Assembly: GCA_903929755.1 (NCBI GenBank)
Contig: CAIYVZ010000179.1
Location: forward strand, 1-56,420
Direction: 5' to 3'
DNA from: an uncultured Acidobacteriia bacterium
Lineage (GTDB): Bacteria > Acidobacteriota > Terriglobia > Bryobacterales > Bryobacteraceae
Length of the DNA stretch: 56,420 nt
Part shown: in pieces, positions 41,064-49,873 of the stretch
Layout: the number at the start of each line of letters is the position of its first letter
How positions within the stretch are numbered: position 1 is the first letter of the stretch
Notes under the pieces: generated by a model
What the model was told of the DNA's origin: nothing
Database searches by the model: none
Seen by the model: the letters and a program-made list of their open reading frames with translations, nothing else
Translations under genes and position numbers: made by a program

Positions 41064-42888
41064 ACCGCTGAGTCTGAAACGAGGCAAGGTCTCCTGGGTT
41101 CCGGTTGTGCCGGGCCGAATGGAGTTTGCCGCCGAGGTGCGCCGCCGGATTCTGGCGCAACGGCCGCAAGTTGTGGCGGTGGAACTGCCCGCCACGCTGG
41201 AGAGCCTGTTTTTGAAGGCTGCGGATCGCTTGCCCGCAATTTCGGTGATCGTCTATCGCGACAACGTTTATAAGCCGAAAGCCGAGCTGGATGAAGTGGA
41301 CGCTTCTGCGGTATTTGTCCCGGTGGAACCGGTCGATCCCTTCATTGAGGCGATTCGCTCGGCCCGGGAGATTGGGGCCGAAGTGGTTTTCATTGACCCC
41401 GATTCGGCGGAACGGCCGCATCTGCGGGCGTCGTATCCCGACTCCTGTGCGCTGAATACGATCTCGCTGGAGCAATATACCCAGGCTTGGCGGCTGTACC
41501 CGCAGCCGCGCAGCGAGGAAGGCGGTACGTTTGCAGCGGGCATCGCCTGGAAACTGCAGGGTGCAGACCCGTTCGCCGAGACTCTGGTGGTGATCTCCCT
41601 GAATCTGCTGGATCCCGTGCTGGAGGCTCTGGAAGTTCCGCAGGATGAGCCGAAATCGCGGTTTCGCGAGATGCCTCGGTTACTGAATCCGCATCCGGAT
41701 TGTCTGGGTGAGATTACCAGCGAGTACCCGTTTCTGCAGGAAAGGTATGAGCTGTTTCGGGAAGCCATGGTGGATAGCGCCAGTATCGACCGCCCCCGCG
41801 TCCAGTTTGCCCTTTTCCGCGAAGCAGGCGAGGCCTGGCAGGTGAATACGGGCGAGACCATGCAGCACTGGCAGCGTCGGCTTTTGGCGCGGTATACACG
41901 TAATCTCGCACTGGCGCATCGGGATATGACGGCCTCGCTGTACGACATCACCATTGCCGCACGGTCCATTGTGGATGAGAACTTTGCCTGGGATGTCTGG
42001 GAGACGGCGAGCCGGTATTCCTGGCAGCAGACCGAGACCGATATCGAGACGGCGAACCTGTCGGGCGAAGAGGTGTGGCTGGATACGCAGCGAATCCGGC
42101 TGCGGCGGCGTTTGCCGAGTACGCGGCGTCGGATGACGGTCCCGGGCCTGAAGAAGCGCAAGAAAGAGAAGACGGCGGGCGAATGGGCGTCGGAGGTAAA
42201 CGGGGCGAGTATTTGCTCCTATCCGCCAGAGGACCTGAAGATTGAGGAATTCGGGCGCTTCCTGAAGAAGAAGGGCAAAGGGATGTTGTCGGAGGAGCGG
42301 ACCACCGTGGAACCGTTCACCACCTCGCTGCTGGATGGTGTGGATATTCGGGAGACGATCCGGAACTGGCACGAGGGCCGCATCTACGTCAGGAATTCGC
42401 GGAAAGTACAGGGCGACGTGGGGTCCGTGATCGTGATCTTCGATGGCGAACGCGACGAGCGGTACAGCTACATGACGACGTGGCTCGGTGAGCACCAGAA
42501 CGAAAGCGATATGGCGTTCTACTCGACGCCTCCGTTTGATCACATGGTGGGGCCCGGGATTGGCCGGGGTGAGTACGGTGGCTTTCTGATGAGTCTGCCG
42601 GCTCGCCGGATGTACGACGTGTGGGCGGACCCGGATTACGATTTCGCCGAGACGAAGGCGGAGCGGTTGCTGCTGGCGGGGCTGGATTACTCGATCCATA
42701 AGTATGTGGTTTATGCGGCGGCCAAACCGCCCCGGACCGTGTTTCGGAACATTGCGGACCGGTTTGGACGCACGATTGTCTACCTGCCGGTAGGGCAACT
42801 GTCTCCCACGACGATGAAGAAGCTGCGCGTGGTGCATGTTCTGGACGGGTACGACAAGCGGGAGATCGCGAAGGACTACATCTGGTGA
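41035..42888 (+). CDS. Large protein with TraB/DUF5682-like N-terminus, partner of MoxR ATPase
   Basis: A 617-residue soluble protein. Residues about 16-75 (VSWVPVVPGRMEFAAEVRRR, then LAQRPQVVAVELPATLESL) recall the first strand-helix-strand of TraB/PrgY-like proteins and of DUF5682, a protein reported in MoxR-VWA conflict systems. This is similarity by eye only. The middle contains YTRNLALAHRDMTASLYDITIAARS and a basic linker (TVPGLKKRKKEKT). The last 200 residues (SVIVIFDGERDERYSYMTTW, FDHMVGPGIGRGEYGGFLMS, FRNIADRFGRTIVYLPVGQL) are well structured and unlike any domain I can name. Translational overlap with the MoxR gene implies a stoichiometric complex. No membrane segment or signal peptide is seen. 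Confidence 0.8.
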   Translation: MPDEPEQLPEPLSLKRGKVSWVPVVPGRMEFAAEVRRRILAQRPQVVAVELPATLESLFLKAADRLPAISVIVYRDNVYKPKAELDEVDASAVFVPVEPVDPFIEAIRSAREIGAEVVFIDPDSAERPHLRASYPDSCALNTISLEQYTQAWRLYPQPRSEEGGTFAAGIAWKLQGADPFAETLVVISLNLLDPVLEALEVPQDEPKSRFREMPRLLNPHPDCLGEITSEYPFLQERYELFREAMVDSASIDRPRVQFALFREAGEAWQVNTGETMQHWQRRLLARYTRNLALAHRDMTASLYDITIAARSIVDENFAWDVWETASRYSWQQTETDIETANLSGEEVWLDTQRIRLRRRLPSTRRRMTVPGLKKRKKEKTAGEWASEVNGASICSYPPEDLKIEEFGRFLKKKGKGMLSEERTTVEPFTTSLLDGVDIRETIRNWHEGRIYVRNSRKVQGDVGSVIVIFDGERDERYSYMTTWLGEHQNESDMAFYSTPPFDHMVGPGIGRGEYGGFLMSLPARRMYDVWADPDYDFAETKAERLLLAGLDYSIHKYVVYAAAKPPRTVFRNIADRFGRTIVYLPVGQLSPTTMKKLRVVHVLDGYDKREIAKDYIW

Positions 42889-42927
42889 TCGGCTGTAAAT
42901 GTGTCCGGCTGTGACAGAATTGCGGAC

Positions 42928-43575
42928 ATGCGTTTCCTGATTGGTACGGTGTGTGGTTTGGTCCTGCTGGCGGCGACGCCTCCTCAGAAGGTTTGGAAGT
43001 TCGACAGTGTCACCGCGATTGCGGGAAATCCGGCCACGGTGCTGGGGCATCCAAAGGTAATTGCGACACCGCAGGGGAAAGCCGTTCAGTTCAATGGCGT
43101 GGATGACGCACTGTTTTTTAAAGTGCATCCGCTGGCCGGCGCGGAAACGTGGACCTGGGAAGTGGTGTTCCGGCCGGAAACAGGTGGCAAGCCGGAGCAG
43201 CGGTTCTTTCACTTTCAGGAAGAGGGTACGGATAACCGGATGCTGTTTGAGATCCGTGTGATTGGGGACCAGTGGTGCCTCGACAGCTTCGCCAAGGGTG
43301 GCGCGGATTCGAAGGCCTTGATGGATCGCTCGAAACTGCATCCGCTGGACCGGTGGTATCACGTGGCCGCGGTATATGACGGCCATGAGCTGAGAAATTA
43401 CGTAGATGGTGTGCTGGAAGGCTCGGCTCTCGTGAAGCTGTTGCCACAGAAGGCGGGCGGGGCCTCGGTGGGAGTTCGCTATACGAAGGTAGATTACTTT
43501 AAGGGCTCGGTCTTGCGGGCCCGGATGACGCCTCGGGCTTTGCCGGTTGCGCAGTTCTGGAAAGCCCGGAAGTAG
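42928..43575 (+). CDS. Exported LamG/concanavalin-A-like domain protein
   Basis: A 215-residue protein from ATG 42928 with a signal peptide (MRFLIGTVCGLVLLAATP). The rest is one LamG-like jelly-roll: KAVQFNGVDDALFFKVHPL, WTWEVVFRPETGGKPEQRFF, HPLDRWYHVAAVYDGHELRNYVDGVLEG. The final W-Y-H-V-A-A-V-Y-D ... N-Y-V-D-G pattern is characteristic of LamG domains that bind carbohydrate. It is 39 bp downstream of the TraB-like gene but exported, so a functional link is doubtful. Confidence 0.85.
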   Translation: MRFLIGTVCGLVLLAATPPQKVWKFDSVTAIAGNPATVLGHPKVIATPQGKAVQFNGVDDALFFKVHPLAGAETWTWEVVFRPETGGKPEQRFFHFQEEGTDNRMLFEIRVIGDQWCLDSFAKGGADSKALMDRSKLHPLDRWYHVAAVYDGHELRNYVDGVLEGSALVKLLPQKAGGASVGVRYTKVDYFKGSVLRARMTPRALPVAQFWKARK

Positions 43576-43585
43576 ACGGCCCGCG

Positions 43586-44449
43586 TTAGTGCGCGGCGAA
43601 CCACTTCCGGAAGCCTTCCAGCAGGCCTGCTGACGGTTCCAGGTCGCGTTCCAGGTCGCGTGCCAGGGCATGGAGAGACGAATAGCGCGTTTCGGGTGTC
43701 TGCCCGAGGCAGCGCTGGACGATCCTGTTCCAGGGCGGGGCAGCGGGGCTTTCCGGGTCCGGCGAGAGTCGCCGCAGGATGAGGCCGATGGAAGTCAGGT
43801 CGGCATGGGCTGTGGTGACGTTGCTGCTGGCTGGCAGCCAGTCGGATAGGAGGACTGCGCCTCGGGCGGCGAGAATAATGTCGCCGGTATTCAGGCTGGC
43901 TGGCTGAAAGCCGGACCCGGCGGCATGCAGAAGGACCTGGCACAGTCGCCGCGCCAGGTCATGAGCTTCCTCGGCAGGAAGGCACCCTTCTTCGCGTAGC
44001 CTGTCTGCCAGGGTTCGGCCCGGCAGGTACTAAAAAACGGCGAAACCTGCGCGGCCTTCCAGCGTCTCGATTTCTGCATATTCGTAGTGGTGGACAAGCC
44101 CGTCGTGGCCCGGCGGAGTTGCGAAGCCACCCGGTCGCGTGCCCACCTTTATCGCAACCGCTTGCTGGGTTTCTGTATTCAGCGCCTCCAGCACGACGCT
44201 CCAGCGGCCTCGGCCAATTTCTCGTGCAATTCGGTAATGGCCGGCCAGCAGCGCACCCGGCGCGAAGGTTTCGGCGCGGCTGGCGGGCCGGGCCACGATG
44301 GGGTCGCGCAGAAAGTCGCCCATCTTCTCTTCCCAACTGGCGCGTTCCAGCACGTCGGCGATGAGCGCGGTGTCACCCGGGCACTCGACGTTGAGCCAGC
44401 TTTCCCGGTCCGCGGCCGGCTTGGCGAGTGCCGCTTCCACCAGTTCCAT
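43586..44449 (-). pseudogene. Ser/Thr kinase-like gene interrupted by an in-frame amber codon
   Basis: One reading frame of 287 codons from ATG 44449 to TAA 43586, broken only by a TAG at 44030-44032. Before the stop are a short helical N-terminus and a kinase N-lobe (IAREIGRGRWSVVLEAL, AVAIKV with Lys101). The stop falls in the hinge (FAVF-stop-YLPGRTLADRL), where a Glu or Gln codon is normal. After it the C-lobe continues in frame, ending RIVQRCLGQTPETRYSSLHALARDLE. The catalytic loop reads GFQPASLNTGDIIL with no HRD aspartate, and DFG is replaced by SDW. So even read through it would be a pseudokinase. Its position 26 bp after an ECF sigma gene matches the common ECF-kinase pairing of Acidobacteria. 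Confidence 0.78.
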
Positions 44450-44475
44450 CAGACGGTCGTCGGAATGTTGACCTT

Positions 44476-45093
44476 CTATGTGGTCCCCCTGGCTTTGAGT
44501 ACGGGAGCCGGCGCACTCAGTTTCTCAAACAGCCACCTGCGGGCATCGCCGAAGCGGCGTTCCATGGTTCGAAGGGGGATATCCAGCGCCTCCGCGGTTT
44601 CCTCTGCGGTAAAGCCTGCGAAGAAGCGCATTTCGATGATTGGCACCCAGTCGGGGTGCGACGTCTCCAGGGCGGTGAGGAGTTCGCCGACGGCGGCTCC
44701 CATTTCGAGTTGCGAATCACGGCCACGAAGCAAATGTTCCAGGTCGGCGATGGGGATTTTGGCTCCGGCGGGACGGGCGCGGGCGTGGTCAATAAGGAGG
44801 TGCCGCATGGCACGGGCGGCGACGGCGTAAAAGTGACGGCGGCTTTCCCACTCGCGCTCGCGACCCTTTACGAGCCTGAAGTACGCCTCGTTCATCAGCG
44901 CTGTGGCCTGGAGGGAATGATCGGAGCGTTCGCCCGCCATCATTTTGCCCGCCAGGCGGCGCAGGTCCGGCAAAACCAGCCCGAACAGGCGTTCCTCTAC
45001 CGACCGGTCCCCGGTACTCCAGCGGTGCAGGAGTTGGGTAACTTCCCCGGGATCGGGAATTCCGCCGGCACCCTGCTCGATATTGGCTTCCAT
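44476..45093 (-). CDS. ECF sigma factor of the acidobacterial/Sig-70_X6 type
   Basis: A 205-residue RNA polymerase sigma factor. Region 2 is LFGLVLPDLRRLAGKMMAGE, then LQATALMNEAYFRLVKG and WESRRHFYAVAARAMRHLLIDHARAR. Region 4 is PIIEMRFFAGFTAEETAEALDIPLRTMERRFGDARRWLFEKL. These features fit the TIGR02999/ECF subgroup often encoded next to a Ser/Thr kinase instead of an anti-sigma factor. It starts 28 bp after the soxD-like stop and precedes the interrupted kinase gene. No anti-sigma gene is visible. Confidence 0.93.
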   Translation of the reverse strand: MEANIEQGAGGIPDPGEVTQLLHRWSTGDRSVEERLFGLVLPDLRRLAGKMMAGERSDHSLQATALMNEAYFRLVKGREREWESRRHFYAVAARAMRHLLIDHARARPAGAKIPIADLEHLLRGRDSQLEMGAAVGELLTALETSHPDWVPIIEMRFFAGFTAEETAEALDIPLRTMERRFGDARRWLFEKLSAPAPVLKARGTT

Positions 45094-45121
45094 TATTTTT
45101 AGATATTAGCTTAAATGGAGC

Positions 45122-45655
45122 TTACCGATGTGCTTTGATGTCCGGGCGGGAGTCGGGGACAAAGCCGTTGCGGTTGGGCATGGCCACTTTGGGCAGAGTC
45201 TTTTCGGTGAGTTGCTCTTCACGCGAAACGATGCCGTTGAGGTGAAGAATAAACGCGGTGACCGCGTAGACATCGTTCGGCGGCAGAATGTGCGGTGTGT
45301 TGAACGGCATAGCCCGGTTGATGTGATCCCAGACGGTGGTGGCGAAGGGCCAGTAGCTGCCAACTGTTTTGACGGGCTTTGGCGTGGCGAGGGTGCCTAC
45401 ACCGCCAACGAGGGCAGGGTATTCGCCTTTGCGGCCTTCCCCTTTCGGGCCATGGCAGACGGCGCACCGACTTTTATAGATGGGCTCTCCCGCGACAGCG
45501 TTCCCCTGGCCGACCGGGAGGCCCCTGCCGTCCGGCATTACTGTAATATCGGCGGCCTGAATTTCCTTTGAGGTGGCCGGGCGACCCAATTCGTACTGTG
45601 CCTGCACCAGAACGGGGATGAGAAGCAGAAGCAGGAGCAGGAGCACTCTATGCAC
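45122..45655 (-). CDS. Cytochrome c subunit of a SoxCD-type sulfite dehydrogenase
   Basis: A 177-residue exported cytochrome from a GTG at 45655 that overlaps the end of the molybdoprotein gene (second GTG at 45646 possible). Signal peptide RVLLLLLLLLIPVLVQA; haem site RCAVCH (Cys64, Cys67, His68). The segments NAVAGEPIYKSRCAVCHGPKGEG, PALVGG and TVWDHINRAMPFNTPHILPPNDVYAVTAFIL match the SoxD/SorB-like cytochromes that accept electrons from the Mo subunit. It has one haem, unlike classical two-haem SoxD. The larger frame opening at 45970 is a read-through of the soxC-like gene and not real. Confidence 0.85.
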   Translation of the reverse strand: MHRVLLLLLLLLIPVLVQAQYELGRPATSKEIQAADITVMPDGRGLPVGQGNAVAGEPIYKSRCAVCHGPKGEGRKGEYPALVGGVGTLATPKPVKTVGSYWPFATTVWDHINRAMPFNTPHILPPNDVYAVTAFILHLNGIVSREEQLTEKTLPKVAMPNRNGFVPDSRPDIKAHR

Positions 45656-46877
45656 TTTGCACCTCGCCGGTTGCGTGGATCCGCCAGGGCCGCAGGCCGT
45701 TGTAGTGATAGCCACTGTAAAGCCCGCGAACGGCGATGAGCTCTTCGCGGGTGGGCTGCAGATAGCCCGTTTCGTCGGTGCAACGGCACTGGATGACGGT
45801 TTCTTCGCCGTTCCAGCGCCAGGGGAAGCGGAAAGCCGTGAGAGCTTTGGGCAGCACGGGTTCCTGCAGTTCCGCTTCCGCCCAGGTCTTGCCGTTATCA
45901 ACGGAGACTTCCACCTGGCGGATCTTGCCTCGGCCGGTCCACGCCAGACCCACGATCTCGTGAAAGCCATGTGACGTGAGCTTTTGGCCTCCCGAGGGGC
46001 GGGTAATCACGGAGCGGGCCTCCATCACGAAAGTGAACATCTCGGCTTTGCCATCGGGGCGAAGTTCGGTGTAGTAGCCCGTCTCCTTGCTGGACATGGC
46101 GGGCTGATCGGTCAGGTGCAGCCGTCGCAGCCACTTCACGTTGGTGTTGCCTTCCCAGCCGGGAATGATGAGGCGAAGAGGATAGCCGTTTTCCGGGCGA
46201 AGCGCTTCGCCGTTCTGGCCGTAAGCGAGCAGGACTTCCGGGTCGAGAGCCTTTTCGATCGGGATACTGCGCGCCATACGGCAGGCGTCGGCACCTTCGG
46301 CAAGCATCCATTTGGCTTCCGGTTTCAAGCCAACCTCGCGCAGAACGGTGGCCAGCGGCACGCCGGTCCACTGGGCTCCGGAGAGAAGGCCATGGCTGCC
46401 CTGCACAGTTTCGGGGAATTTTCCGCCCTGCTCGCCCACACTGTTGCCGCCGCATTCCAGGAAGGTGATGCGGGAGGTGGCGGGAAAACGGCGAATGTCA
46501 TCCAGGGTGAAGACGAGGGGTTTATCCACCAGACCGTGGATCAGCAGCGTGTGGGTGGCGGGGTCGATTGCAGGGACGCCCGCATGGTGCCGCTCGTAGT
46601 GGAGCGCGGAGGGCGTGATGATGCCGTAGAGATCCTGCAGGGGCGTACGGCTGGAGCCGGTGCCCGGGCTGGCCGTAAGTTCACGGATGGTCCGCCGGAT
46701 TTTCTCCTGGGGCGCACGCTCGCCGTACGGACGCATATTGGCACCGGTGGGGACGGGGGTGTCATCCGTGTTACCGCAGGAAGTAAGCGCTACGCTTCCG
46801 CCGGCGACTGCCGCGACTGCAAGGAACTTTCGACGGCTTCTTTCCGGTTTCTTCTTTTGCGGGCGCAGCACGCTCAT
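45648..46877 (-). CDS. Molybdopterin-dependent sulfite oxidase/dehydrogenase catalytic subunit (SoxC-like)
   Basis: A 409-residue protein with a Tat signal (RSRRKFLAVAAVAGGSVAL). The sulfite oxidase fold shows HTLLIHGLVDKPLVFTLDDI, the Mo-ligand loop TFLECGGNS (Cys142), GAQWTGVPLATVLREVG and RLIIPGWEGNTNVKWLRRL, plus a C-terminal Mo-co dimerisation domain (VEVSVDNGKTWAEAEL, FRFPWRWNGEE). It oxidises sulfite or a sulfane intermediate and passes electrons to the cytochrome encoded immediately downstream. The rest of the Sox set (soxXYZAB) is absent, so a stand-alone sulfite-detoxifying role is more likely than thiosulfate oxidation. Divergent from aceE. Confidence 0.9.
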   Translation of the reverse strand: MSVLRPQKKKPERSRRKFLAVAAVAGGSVALTSCGNTDDTPVPTGANMRPYGERAPQEKIRRTIRELTASPGTGSSRTPLQDLYGIITPSALHYERHHAGVPAIDPATHTLLIHGLVDKPLVFTLDDIRRFPATSRITFLECGGNSVGEQGGKFPETVQGSHGLLSGAQWTGVPLATVLREVGLKPEAKWMLAEGADACRMARSIPIEKALDPEVLLAYGQNGEALRPENGYPLRLIIPGWEGNTNVKWLRRLHLTDQPAMSSKETGYYTELRPDGKAEMFTFVMEARSVITRPSGGQKLTSHGFHEIVGLAWTGRGKIRQVEVSVDNGKTWAEAELQEPVLPKALTAFRFPWRWNGEETVIQCRCTDETGYLQPTREELIAVRGLYSGYHYNGLRPWRIHATGEVQSA

Positions 46878-47072
46878 TGAGTGAGGATCTCACGAATCCA
46901 CTCGGCGCTCAGCTCCGGGGGGAGAATTCAGGCCTGACGCCTTCCCGTGCGCTTTGCGGGATTCTTCGGGTTGACATACCGCTTCTTCAAACAAAACTGC
47001 AGCCCGCAGGTCTCGCACTGATACGGCCAATGGCCCAGAATACTGGCGATCGCTATCGGTCCACAGTGGCCT

Positions 47073-47101
47073 TTGGTCCGAATCGGCCCATCCTTTATAC
47101 T
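47073..47101 (+). promoter_or_regulatory. Possible promoter of aceE
   Basis: TTGGTC (47073-47078), 17-bp spacer, TATACT (47096-47101). The -10 ends only 12 bp before the ATG at 47114, so the transcript would have an almost absent leader. A perfect TTGACA at 46971 has no good -10 partner. Confidence 0.35.
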
Positions 47102-47113
47102 CAAAGCTTACCC

Positions 47114-49792
47114 ATGCACCAGCAACTTACCGAACGGCCAGTTGACCTTGACCCCCGCGAAACAGCGGAATGGCTCGAAGCGCTCGACCAGATCGTTGAC
47201 GGAGCGGGGCCAGACCGGGCCACATTCCTCATCGAGAAACTCGCAGATCGTGCTCGCGAAAACGGAGTCACCCTCCCGGTTCGCCGAAACACCGATTATG
47301 TGAATACCATTCAGCCCTGGCAGCAAGTGCCGTATCCGGGCGACCGCGCGCTGGAGCGGCGGATCAAGAGCCTGATTCGATGGAACGCCATGGTGATGGT
47401 GTCGCACCAAAACAAGTACGACGAGGGTATCGGCGGGCACATTGCCACCTACGCTTCGCTGGCGACTCTGCTGGAAGTTGGGTTTAATCACTTTTTCCGC
47501 GGTTCCTATGGCGATCAGCCGGGCGACCTGGTTTATTTCCAGGGTCATGCCTCGCCGGGTGTCTATGGCCGCGCGTTTCTGGAAGGCCGGCTCACGTCGC
47601 AGCACCTGAGCAACTTCCGTCACGAACTGCGTGACACGCCGGGTCTGTCTTCGTATCCTCACCCGTGGCTGATGCCGGATTTCTGGCAGTTTCCGACGGT
47701 TTCTATGGGTCTTGGGCCCATCAATTCCATCTACCAGGCGCGTTTTATGCGCTACCTGGAGCATCGTGGTCTGATTCCCGAGACGGGCCGCAAAGTTTGG
47801 GCCTTCCTGGGCGACGGCGAAATGGACGAGCCGGAATCGACCGGTGCCATTGGTCTGCCGGTTCGCGAAAAACTCGACAATCTGATTTTTGTAATCAATT
47901 GTAACCTGCAGCGCCTGGACGGTCCGGTACGTGGCAATGGCAAGGTGATTCAGGAGTACGAGGCCTTGTTCCGCGGCGCTGGCTGGAACGTAATTAAGTG
48001 CATCTGGGGCAGTGACTGGGATCCGCTCTTCGCGAAAGATACCAGCGGCAAGCTGATGCAGTTGATGAATGAGTGTGTGGACGGCGAGTATCAGTCGTTC
48101 AAGGCCAAGGGCGGCGAATATGTCCGCAAGGAGTTCTTTGGCCGCTATCCGGAAACGGCGGCGCTGGTTGCCGACATGACGGATGAAGAGCTGACGAGCC
48201 TGCGCCGTGGTGGTCACGATCCGCTGAAGGTTTATAACGCTTATAAGGCTGCGACCGAACATAAGGGCGGGCCCACGCTTATTCTGGCGCATACCGTGAA
48301 GGGTTACGGCATGGGCGATGCGGGCGAGGCCCGGAACCCCAGCCACCAGAGCAAGAAGATGAACGAGAAGGCGACGGAGTACTTCCGCTCGCGTTTCGAT
48401 ATTCCGATTACCGACGAAGTGGCTGCGAACAGCGAGTTCTACCGTCCGCCAGCTTCGAGTCCGGAAATCGCGTACATGCAGGAGCAGCGTCGTGCGCTGG
48501 GTGGTTATCTGCCGTCGCGGAAGCCGGGCCCCTCGCAGTTTAAGGCGCCTGGACCGGAGTTCATTGAGCCGTTTAAGGCTGGTTCGAAGGAACCGCATCC
48601 TTCCACCACGATGGCGTGTGTTCGTCTGATGACGGCACTGATGAAGCTGCCGGAGATTGGCCGGAAGATTGTCCCGATCGTTCCGGACGAAGCGCGTACC
48701 TTCGGTATGGAATCCATGTTCCGGTCCCACGGCATTTATGCCTCGGCTGGACAGCTCTACAAGCCGCACGATTCCGACATTCTGCTGTATTACAAGGAAT
48801 CGCAGGACGGTCAGGTTCTGGAAGAAGGTATCACCGAAGCGGGCTCGATGGCTGAGTTCACGGCGGCTGGTACGGCTTATGCCAACTACGGCGTGGATAC
48901 GATTCCGTTCTACATTTACTACTCGATGTTCGGGTTCCAGCGCGTCGGCGACCAGATTTGGGCGTTTGCCGATTCGCGGGGCAAGGGCTTCCTGCTGGGT
49001 GGTACGGCTGGCAGGACCACGCTTTCGGGCGAAGGTCTGCAGCACCAGGATGGCCACTCGGTACTGCTGGCGAGCACGATTCCGACGCTGGCCACCTACG
49101 ATCCGGCCTACGCGTATGAAACAGCTGTCATCGTGCGCGACGGTATTCGCCGGATGTACGAAAACCGCGAAGACCTGTTCTACTACCTGACGCTTTACAA
49201 CGAAAACTACCCGCAGGCCGCGATGCCGGAAGGTTGCGAAGAAGGCATCCTGAAGGGCATCTACCTGTTCCGGAAGGGCAGCGTTGCGAAGGCTAAGGCG
49301 AAGGTGCAGTTGCTGGGTTCGGGTTCGATTCTGAATGAAGTGGTGAAAGCGGCCGATATTCTGGCTACGAAGTACTCGGTGGACGCGGATGTCTGGAGCG
49401 TGACCAGCTACAACGAACTGCGGCGCGAAGCGTTGAAGCTTGAACGCTGGAATCGCCTGCATCCTCTGGAGCCGGCGAAGGTTCCGTATATTCAGCAGGT
49501 GCTGGAAGGTACGGAAGGTCCGGTGATTGCGGCTTCAGATTATATGAAGACCGTGCAGGATCAGATTGCTCCGTGGTTGCCGGGCCGGTTTGTGGCTCTG
49601 GGTACCGATGGCTTCGGACGCAGCGAAAACCGTGTAAATCTGCGCCGTCACTTTGAGAACGACGCGGCGTCGATTGTAGTGGCTACCTTGTCGAAGCTTT
49701 CCCGTGAGGGTAAGTTTGATGCAAAGAAGGCCGCTAAGGCGATCAGCGAGATGAACGTCGATCCCGAAAAGATTGACTCCGCTATCGCGTAA
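47114..49792 (+). CDS. aceE: Pyruvate dehydrogenase E1 component (homodimeric type)
   Basis: An 892-residue protein from ATG 47114, close to E. coli AceE (887). It decarboxylates pyruvate with thiamine diphosphate and reductively acetylates the lipoyl domain of E2. Typical segments are RNTDYVNTIQPWQQVPYPGD, the GHIATYASLATLLEVGFNHFF region, VYFQGHASPGVYGRAFLEGR, the ThDP motif WAFLGDGEMDEPES through VINCNLQRLDG, and C-terminal DGFGRSENRVNLRRHFEND. In-frame sequence upstream to 46877 lacks homology. The E2 and E3 genes are not in the window. A strong terminator follows. Confidence 0.96.
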   Translation: MHQQLTERPVDLDPRETAEWLEALDQIVDGAGPDRATFLIEKLADRARENGVTLPVRRNTDYVNTIQPWQQVPYPGDRALERRIKSLIRWNAMVMVSHQNKYDEGIGGHIATYASLATLLEVGFNHFFRGSYGDQPGDLVYFQGHASPGVYGRAFLEGRLTSQHLSNFRHELRDTPGLSSYPHPWLMPDFWQFPTVSMGLGPINSIYQARFMRYLEHRGLIPETGRKVWAFLGDGEMDEPESTGAIGLPVREKLDNLIFVINCNLQRLDGPVRGNGKVIQEYEALFRGAGWNVIKCIWGSDWDPLFAKDTSGKLMQLMNECVDGEYQSFKAKGGEYVRKEFFGRYPETAALVADMTDEELTSLRRGGHDPLKVYNAYKAATEHKGGPTLILAHTVKGYGMGDAGEARNPSHQSKKMNEKATEYFRSRFDIPITDEVAANSEFYRPPASSPEIAYMQEQRRALGGYLPSRKPGPSQFKAPGPEFIEPFKAGSKEPHPSTTMACVRLMTALMKLPEIGRKIVPIVPDEARTFGMESMFRSHGIYASAGQLYKPHDSDILLYYKESQDGQVLEEGITEAGSMAEFTAAGTAYANYGVDTIPFYIYYSMFGFQRVGDQIWAFADSRGKGFLLGGTAGRTTLSGEGLQHQDGHSVLLASTIPTLATYDPAYAYETAVIVRDGIRRMYENREDLFYYLTLYNENYPQAAMPEGCEEGILKGIYLFRKGSVAKAKAKVQLLGSGSILNEVVKAADILATKYSVDADVWSVTSYNELRREALKLERWNRLHPLEPAKVPYIQQVLEGTEGPVIAASDYMKTVQDQIAPWLPGRFVALGTDGFGRSENRVNLRRHFENDAASIVVATLSKLSREGKFDAKKAAKAISEMNVDPEKIDSAIA

Positions 49793-49820
49793 ACCTGCTA
49801 GCCAAATTACGAAGAAGAAG

Positions 49821-49873
49821 GGCCATACGCCCGATATACACGCCGTGTATATCCGAAGCGTATGGCCTTTTTT
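49821..49873 (+). terminator. Intrinsic terminator after aceE
   Basis: Outer stem GGCCATACGC (49821-49830) with GCGTATGGCC (49858-49867); inner stem GATATACAC (49833-49841) with GTGTATATC (49845-49853); then six T (49868-49873). Confidence 0.93.

Noticed and set aside
41680-43671. 663-codon antisense frame over the TraB-like and LamG genes
   Set aside because: His/Arg/Pro-rich composition typical of a shadow frame, no domain, and it crosses two well-supported genes.
45656-45970. N-terminal extension of the cytochrome gene inside the SoxC-like gene
   Set aside because: The extension is an out-of-frame reading of the Mo subunit; the signal peptide begins at the GTG at 45655.
46971-46976. Perfect TTGACA box upstream of aceE
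   Set aside because: No acceptable -10 hexamer at 16-18 bp spacing.
47108-49462. 784-codon open frame antisense to aceE
   Set aside because: Long antisense frames are common opposite GC-rich genes; the product has no domain and the sense strand encodes a clear AceE.
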